The notes under the pieces are model-generated. The model was not told where the DNA came from and did not search any database. It saw nothing but the letters and a program-made list of their open reading frames with translations. This document shows positions 5,775 to 9,353 of a stretch of 9,353 bases of DNA, in pieces; position 1 is the first letter of the stretch; each line of letters begins with the position of its first letter. The position numbers and the translations under genes are program-made. The stretch covers positions 47,792-57,144 of the forward strand of contig DHIO01000003.1 of assembly GCA_002403855.1 (NCBI GenBank). Direction: 5' to 3'. Source of the DNA: Acidimicrobiia bacterium UBA4744 (GTDB lineage: Bacteria; Actinomycetota; Acidimicrobiia; Spongiisociales; UBA4744).

Positions 5775-5819
5775 TTCTTTCAGCAGGATCGATGAGGAAG
5801 CCGCCGACAGCACACCGGC
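5735..5819 (+). promoter_or_regulatory. Candidate antiterminator in the WhiB7-like leader
   Basis: GGTGTGC (5745-5751, uORF codons 18-20) is perfectly complementary to GCACACC (5810-5816). GCC at 5736-5738 can add three pairs with GGC 5817-5819 across a 6-nt bulge. Pairing would occupy the loop and the first four bases (5816-5819) of the terminator's right arm, blocking its hairpin. A separate hairpin CCGGGT/ACCCGG (5719-5724, 5731-5736) lies inside the uORF and partly competes. The pairings are visible; their role is inferred. Confidence 0.4.
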
Positions 5820-5831
5820 GGCTCTTTTATT
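5799..5831 (+). terminator. Intrinsic terminator inside the WhiB7-like leader (attenuator)
   Basis: AGCCGCCG (5799-5806) and CGGCGGCT (5816-5823) form a perfect GC-rich 8-bp stem with a 9-nt loop, followed directly by CTTTTATT (5824-5831). It is the only classic hairpin-plus-U-tract in the window. Because it sits after the promoter and uORF and only 24 nt before the whiB start, it should stop most leader transcripts before the gene. Confidence 0.8.
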
Positions 5832-5855
5832 CGTCGTCTACGAAGGAATCACGAC

Positions 5856-6158
5856 ATGAACGCAATCTATGAGAAAGGCCGTTGCGTCTCCTCCGGACGG
5901 AACGACCTGTTCTTCTCGGAAAGGCCGGATGAACTTGCCCGGGCGCAATCGATCTGCATGGAGTGCAGGGTCCGCCTCAACTGCCTGGAAGTGGCGTTGG
6001 AGCGGCATGAGGATTGGGGCGTATGGGGCGGTGTCATCTTCTGGGATGGCCGGCCGTACCATCGCCGCCGCGGACGGGGTCGTCCCCGCCGGGTGGATCA
6101 GGGACTGGAGCTAGAGGCAGACGTCAATGAGCTCTGGCAACAGGTACTTTCGGCATGA
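5856..6158 (+). CDS. WhiB7-like iron-sulfur transcriptional regulator with AT-hook
   Basis: The 100-aa product is a WhiB-like protein. Its four [4Fe-4S] cysteines are C10, C34, C37 and C43 (C-x23-CxxC-x5-C), followed by the WhiB turn GVWGG at 55-59. The features that mark WhiB7 are the exact DWGVWGGVIF context and the basic AT-hook RGRGRPRR at 72-79, compared with EPWGVWGGEIF and RGRPRK in mycobacterial WhiB7. WhiB7 binds region 4 of the primary sigma factor and AT-rich DNA upstream of -35 elements to switch on ribosome-targeting-antibiotic resistance genes. A 21-residue acidic tail beyond the AT-hook (VDQGLELEADVNELWQQVLSA) is unusual. GAAGGA (5842-5847) lies 8 nt before ATG 5856. Expression is probably governed by the uORF/terminator leader. 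I am confident of WhiB and fairly confident of the WhiB7 class; orthology needs a tree. Confidence 0.88.
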   Translation: MNAIYEKGRCVSSGRNDLFFSERPDELARAQSICMECRVRLNCLEVALERHEDWGVWGGVIFWDGRPYHRRRGRGRPRRVDQGLELEADVNELWQQVLSA

Positions 6159-6192
6159 CCATCCTCACAATGCGCTCTCGCTCTCCCTGAGT

Positions 6193-6226
6193 GAGGTGCG
6201 GGCCGGGAAGTCCCGGCCCGTGCCTC
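6193..6226 (+). terminator. Strong hairpin between the convergent whiB-like and sigma factor genes
   Basis: GAGGTGCGGGCCGGGA (6193-6208) and TCCCGGCCCGTGCCTC (6211-6226) form a 14-16 bp stem with two G.U wobbles and a very short loop. It lies 34 nt after the whiB-like stop and 26 nt before the sigma factor stop on the other strand. No U-tract follows on either side, but its stability and position between converging genes fit a bidirectional terminator. A smaller GGGG/CCCC stem follows at 6231-6240. Confidence 0.7.
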
Positions 6227-6252
6227 AATGGGGGAGCCCCTCTTAGGACCGA

Positions 6253-7191
6253 TCACAGGGCCAGCATGTTGCGCAGCGCTCCCGGATTGGCCGGGTGGCG
6301 CAACTTGGCCAGGGCCTTGGCTTCTATCTGACGAATGCGTTCGCGGGTCAGCTGGAAATGCCGTCCCACCTCATCGAGTGTGCGAGGCACACCGTTGTCC
6401 AGTCCGTAGCGCATGACGAGCACCGTCCGTTCCCGGTCGGTCAAGCTGGCGAGGACGGTTTCGAGATCCTCTTTTCGCATGCCGAGAGCGACGGTCTCGA
6501 ACGGGGCTGTGGCATCGGTGTCCTCGATGAAGTCTCCCAGCACCGCGTCTTCATCTCCCACCGGTTCGTAGATGGATACGGGCTCCGGAGCCACTTTGAT
6601 TGCCTCAACGACCTTGTCCTCGGTGAGCCCCGAGTGTTCGGCGATCTCGGCGGGCGTCGGGGGTCGCCCCAGTCGCTTGACGAGGTGGTTCTCGGCCTGG
6701 CGGACCTGGCTGATGGTGTCCATCATGTGGACGGGAACCCGGATGGTTCGTCCTTTGTCGGCGATGGCTCTGGTGATTGCCTGCCGGATCCACCAGGTGG
6801 CGTAAGTGGAGAACTTGAATCCCTTGCGGTATTCGAATTTCTCGACGGCCCGGATCAGTCCGAGGTTTCCTTCCTGGATAAGATCGAGCAGCGACAGGCC
6901 CGAGTTGGAGTAGCGCTTGGCGATCGACACGACGAGACGCAGGTTGGTCTGGATGAACTGGTGCCGCGCCTCTCTACCGCGACGCACGGCGGCGAGTAGT
7001 TTGCGGCGTTGCGCTTCGCTGTGGTTCCCCTTTTCGAGAGAAGCCTGGGCCTTTTCCCCTCGCTCGATGGCCTTGGCGAGATCCACTTCGTCGGCGGCCG
7101 TGAGCAGGCTATAGGCGCCGATCTCGTCCAGGTATTGACGGATGGCGTCTTCTCGTGCTTCGGATTCCGCAGTCTTGCGGCGTGTTGCCAC
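6253..7191 (-). CDS. Sigma-70 family RNA polymerase sigma factor (RpoD/SigB-like, group 1 or 2)
   Basis: The 312-aa protein directs core RNA polymerase to -35/-10 promoters. Region 1.2 spans about 14-45 (IRQYLDEIGAYSLLT). Region 2 is at about 75-145 and includes NLRLVVSIAKRY, LDLIQEGNLGLIRAVEKFEY and YATWWIRQAITRAI, the -10 recognition and melting helices. Region 3 is at about 150-225. Region 4 (about 240-300) has the helix-turn-helix TLDEVGRHFQLTRERIRQIE (271-290). It ends in LRHPANPGALRNML, like actinobacterial SigA/SigB. There is no long N-terminal region 1.1, and the length is near mycobacterial SigB, so a group 2 factor is as likely as the primary one. GTG 7191 has a strong Shine-Dalgarno, GGAGGAG (7198-7204, minus strand), 6 nt upstream. 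It converges with the WhiB7-like gene, whose family binds sigma region 4. Confidence 0.93.
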   Translation of the reverse strand: MATRRKTAESEAREDAIRQYLDEIGAYSLLTAADEVDLAKAIERGEKAQASLEKGNHSEAQRRKLLAAVRRGREARHQFIQTNLRLVVSIAKRYSNSGLSLLDLIQEGNLGLIRAVEKFEYRKGFKFSTYATWWIRQAITRAIADKGRTIRVPVHMMDTISQVRQAENHLVKRLGRPPTPAEIAEHSGLTEDKVVEAIKVAPEPVSIYEPVGDEDAVLGDFIEDTDATAPFETVALGMRKEDLETVLASLTDRERTVLVMRYGLDNGVPRTLDEVGRHFQLTRERIRQIEAKALAKLRHPANPGALRNMLAL

Positions 7192-7197
7192 TTCGGA

Positions 7198-7204
7198 CTC
7201 CTCC
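7198..7204 (-). promoter_or_regulatory. Ribosome binding site of the sigma factor gene
   Basis: On the minus strand GGAGGAG lies 6 nt before the GTG start at 7191, which fixes this non-ATG start. The remaining 65 nt up to the atpB stop hold no clear hairpin; a TACCAT (minus strand, 7219-7224) could be a -10 but has no visible -35. Confidence 0.7.
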
Positions 7205-7269
7205 AGACCGGTTCGAGGATGGTACCTACGATTCCGCTTGTTGCCTGGTATTAAGGTCGACGGATCAGC

Positions 7270-8673
7270 TCATTTTCTTGAGGCGATCCGCGAAAATCTC
7301 TCGATGATGTCCCGGTTGATCCTCTTCAGAGCTGCCTCCGGGAAGGGCGAAAGGAGCTGCCAGGCGAGATCGAGAGACTCATCGACAGTCCGATCCGACC
7401 TTCCTTGCCCGACGAAGGTCTTCTCGAACTCATCGGCGAACTTCAGGTACCGGCGGTCTTCGTCGCTGAGGCTCGCCTCCCCGATAATGGCGACCAATCT
7501 GCGTAGATCCCGGCCTTGCGCATAGAAGGCATAGACTTGATCGGCCACCTGGCGATGATCCTCACGTGTCTTGCCTTCGCCGATCCCTGCGTTCATCAGC
7601 CTGCTCAGGCTAGGAAGAACATCGATGGGTGGATCTATGCCGCGCCGGTGAAGCTCCCGAGACAGCACGATCTGCCCTTCAGTGATGTACCCCGTAAGGT
7701 CGGGGATGGGGTGGGTGATGTCATCGTCCGGCATCGACAGCATGATCAACTGGGTGACGGAACCCGGTCGTCCCCGCAGCCGACCGGCTCGTTCGTAAAG
7801 GGTGGCCAGGTCGGTGTACATGTACCCGGGGAAACCTCGCCTCCCGGGAACCTCTTCCCGGGCAGTGGCGACCTCGCGGAGAGCTTCGCAGTAGTTGGTC
7901 ATGTCGGTGAGAATCACCAGGACGTGCAGGCCCTTGTGAAATCCGAGATACTCGGCCGCGGTGAGGGCGAGACGCGGCGTGAGCAGCCGTTCGATCGTGG
8001 GATCATCGGCCAGATTCATGAACAACACCGTCCGGCCGAGGCGTCCGCTCTCCTCGAGGAAGCTCCGGAAGAAGCTTGCTTCGCGGCGGGTGATACCCAT
8101 TGCCGCGAAGACCACGACGAAGTCTTCGCCGGTCGAGCCGACCACCTCGGCCTCCGAAGCTATCTGCGCGGCGAGGGCCCCAGCCGGGAGGCCGAATCCC
8201 GAGAAGATCGGTAGCTTCTGGCCCCGGACCAGTGTGTTCAGAGCGTCAATAGCCGAGACCCCGGTCTGGATGAACTCGTCGGGATAGGCACGGACCGAAG
8301 GATTGATTGGCAAGCCGTTGATGTCCCAGAATGCCTCAGGTAGGACAGGCGGGCCTTCATCGATGGGATTGCCTGAACCGTCGAGCATCCTGCCCAGTAT
8401 GTCGATACCAACGCCCAGACGGGCGGCGTCGCCCACCAGGCGAACGGAGGTGCCTTCTAGTCCGATTCCCCGAGTTCCGGCAAAGACTTCGACAACGATG
8501 CGATCCCGGTCGACTTCGAGGATCTGGCCCCGCCGCCGCTCGCCGTTCGGAGCGATGACTTCGACGACCTCGTTGTAGTGGGCTCCCGACACACGATCGA
8601 GAAAGATCAGCGGACCCGACGCAAAACTCACGGTTGCGTATTCGGGCACGTAGAGCTTGCGTTGATCGGTCAT
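7270..8673 (-). CDS. atpB: V/A-type ATP synthase subunit B
   Basis: The 467-aa protein is the regulatory, non-catalytic B subunit of the A3B3 head of a V/A-type rotary ATPase, which couples ATP turnover to H+ or Na+ movement. It shows an N-terminal beta-barrel (ATVSFASGPLIFLDRV), ILGRMLDGSGNPIDEGPP near 93-110 and a degenerate P-loop FSGFGLPAGA at 157-166, as expected for B rather than catalytic A. GRRGFPGYMYTDLATLYERA (277-296) and TQLIMLSMPDDDITHPIPDL (307-326), followed by TGYITEGQIVLSR, are B-subunit hallmarks. ATG 8673 is chosen because it forms an ATGA overlap with the stop of the A subunit; the 24-residue extension to 8745 lies inside the A gene. Its own stop is embedded in another ATGA, but the frame that opens there closes after two codons, so the usual D subunit gene does not follow. 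Confidence 0.95.
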   Translation of the reverse strand: MTDQRKLYVPEYATVSFASGPLIFLDRVSGAHYNEVVEVIAPNGERRRGQILEVDRDRIVVEVFAGTRGIGLEGTSVRLVGDAARLGVGIDILGRMLDGSGNPIDEGPPVLPEAFWDINGLPINPSVRAYPDEFIQTGVSAIDALNTLVRGQKLPIFSGFGLPAGALAAQIASEAEVVGSTGEDFVVVFAAMGITRREASFFRSFLEESGRLGRTVLFMNLADDPTIERLLTPRLALTAAEYLGFHKGLHVLVILTDMTNYCEALREVATAREEVPGRRGFPGYMYTDLATLYERAGRLRGRPGSVTQLIMLSMPDDDITHPIPDLTGYITEGQIVLSRELHRRGIDPPIDVLPSLSRLMNAGIGEGKTREDHRQVADQVYAFYAQGRDLRRLVAIIGEASLSDEDRRYLKFADEFEKTFVGQGRSDRTVDESLDLAWQLLSPFPEAALKRINRDIIERFSRIASRK

Positions 8674-9353
8674 AGGTCGGCCAATTCTCTGTCGATTCGC
8701 CGCATCAGCGCGCCGGCGCGTTCGGCTGCCTCCGCCGGAGGCCACTCGCGCATACGGGAAATCTCTTCGACCGCTCCAACCGACACGATGTCCTCGATGT
8801 CCACGTCTCGGTCCACGGCTTCACGCATCCTGCCGGCAGCGTGACGTATCGCCTTGAGCATCCAGTACTGCTTCTCCAGCGGGCAGAAGGTATCGATTTC
8901 GTCGTAAGCCGACTGTTGGAGGAAGTCCTCGCGGAGCATTCGACCGACCTGGAAGATCACTTGTTCGCCGGCGGCCAGCACATCGGCGCCGAGTAGTTGC
9001 ACGATGCTCTGAAGTTCTTCCTCTTCACCGAGAACCTGTTGGGTCCAGCTGCGGAGCTCCGCCCAATCGTCGGCGACGTGGTTGTTGAACCAGGAACCCA
9101 GGTTGTAGAGGGTGTAGCTGCGGGTCCAATGGATGGCCGGGAAGTGGCGGCGCCGGGCCAGGTTGGTGTCGAGGGCCCAGAACGTGCCCGCCAGTCGCAG
9201 GCTGTACTGGGTGACGGGCTCGGAGAAGTCTCCACCCGGTGGGGATACGGCACCGACCACGCTCACCGAGCCCGTCCGGGAGTCGCTTCCGAGGCACTCG
9301 ACGGAGCCGGCTCGCTCATAGAACTCCGCCAGTCGGGAGGGTAGGTAGGCCGG
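8670..9353 (-). CDS. atpA: V/A-type ATP synthase catalytic subunit A, C-terminal 227 residues (5' end outside window)
   Basis: The frame is open from the window edge to TGA at 8672-8670. Visible parts are PAYLPSRLAEFYERAGSVEC, then SVSVVGAVSPPGGDFSEPVT, FWALDTNLARRRHFPAIHW and NLGSWFNNHV, all standard for the catalytic A subunit after its Walker B region. A helical C-terminal domain follows (LGADVLAAGEQVIFQVGRML, later ending MRRIDRELADL). The P-loop and the bulge region specific to A lie upstream, outside the window. The stop overlaps the B start by 4 nt, so the A-B order and translational coupling match known V/A-ATPase operons. An ATG at 9266 is internal, not the start. Confidence 0.95.
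   Translation of the reverse strand, partial: PAYLPSRLAEFYERAGSVECLGSDSRTGSVSVVGAVSPPGGDFSEPVTQYSLRLAGTFWALDTNLARRRHFPAIHWTRSYTLYNLGSWFNNHVADDWAELRSWTQQVLGEEEELQSIVQLLGADVLAAGEQVIFQVGRMLREDFLQQSAYDEIDTFCPLEKQYWMLKAIRHAAGRMREAVDRDVDIEDIVSVGAVEEISRMREWPPAEAAERAGALMRRIDRELADL

Noticed and set aside
5663..5872. Alternative leader ORF reading through the terminator into the whiB-like gene
   Set aside because: It starts with TTG/GTG almost at the -10, has no Shine-Dalgarno and encodes no recognisable motif; the ATG 5694 frame is far better supported.
6295..6999. 234-codon plus-strand open frame inside the sigma factor gene
   Set aside because: It is antisense to highly conserved sigma regions 2-4, so it is a shadow.
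7516..8214. 232-codon plus-strand open frame inside atpB
   Set aside because: It is antisense to conserved ATPase B motifs, with no ribosome binding site or family match.
1..9353. tRNA or rRNA genes
   Set aside because: No cloverleaf with a GTTCRA-type T-arm plus acceptor complementarity, and no rRNA-like stretch, was seen by eye on either strand.

Overview
This looks like chromosomal DNA from a high-GC actinobacterium. It carries a WhiB-family iron-sulfur regulator, a menC of the actinobacterial OSBS/NSAR type, strong GC bias at third codon positions, GTG starts, and at least one start placed for leaderless translation. The style (short leaders, an A/V-type ATPase, formate dehydrogenase) suggests an Acidimicrobiia-like lineage. 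That placement is an inference; only the phylum is well supported.

Layout. (1) 1-962, + strand: the last codons of a molybdopterin oxidoreductase that is probably a formate dehydrogenase, then fdhD, which sulfurates its cofactor. (2) 963-2634: an exported gene pair, a Thr/Ser-rich lipoprotein overlapping by 4 nt with a secreted Cys-rich protein. Two direct copies of the same ~49-bp palindrome bracket the pair. (3) 2635-3759: an enolase-superfamily o-succinylbenzoate synthase / N-acylamino acid racemase, possibly followed by a small ORF at 3807. (4) 3956-4420, - strand: a YbaK-type aminoacyl-tRNA deacylase, divergent from (5) a YihY/BrkB membrane protein at 4577-5545. (6) 5546-6158: a WhiB7-like regulator with a ~190-nt leader. 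(7) 6253-7191, - strand: a group 1/2 sigma-70 factor, convergent with the whiB gene across a strong hairpin. (8) 7270-9353, - strand: subunits B and A of a V/A-type ATPase, overlapping by 4 nt.

The most interesting part is 5627-5855. In order it holds an AT-rich box 3 nt upstream of a -35, a -35/-10 promoter, a 26-codon upstream ORF with a strong Shine-Dalgarno, a possible antiterminator, a textbook intrinsic terminator with a U-tract, and, 24 nt further on, the start of a WhiB protein with four cysteines, GVWGG and an RGRPRR AT-hook. This is the arrangement known for antibiotic-inducible whiB7/wblC in mycobacteria and streptomycetes, where uORF translation decides between termination and readthrough. 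Here it appears in what seems to be a distant actinobacterium with a different leader and a longer C-terminal tail. WhiB7 proteins act through region 4 of the primary sigma factor, and a sigma-70 gene lies next door.

Other points worth a look: the palindrome-bracketed secreted-gene cassette, and a V-type ATPase operon in which B is not followed by D but by an ATGA overlap that opens onto a stop two codons later.
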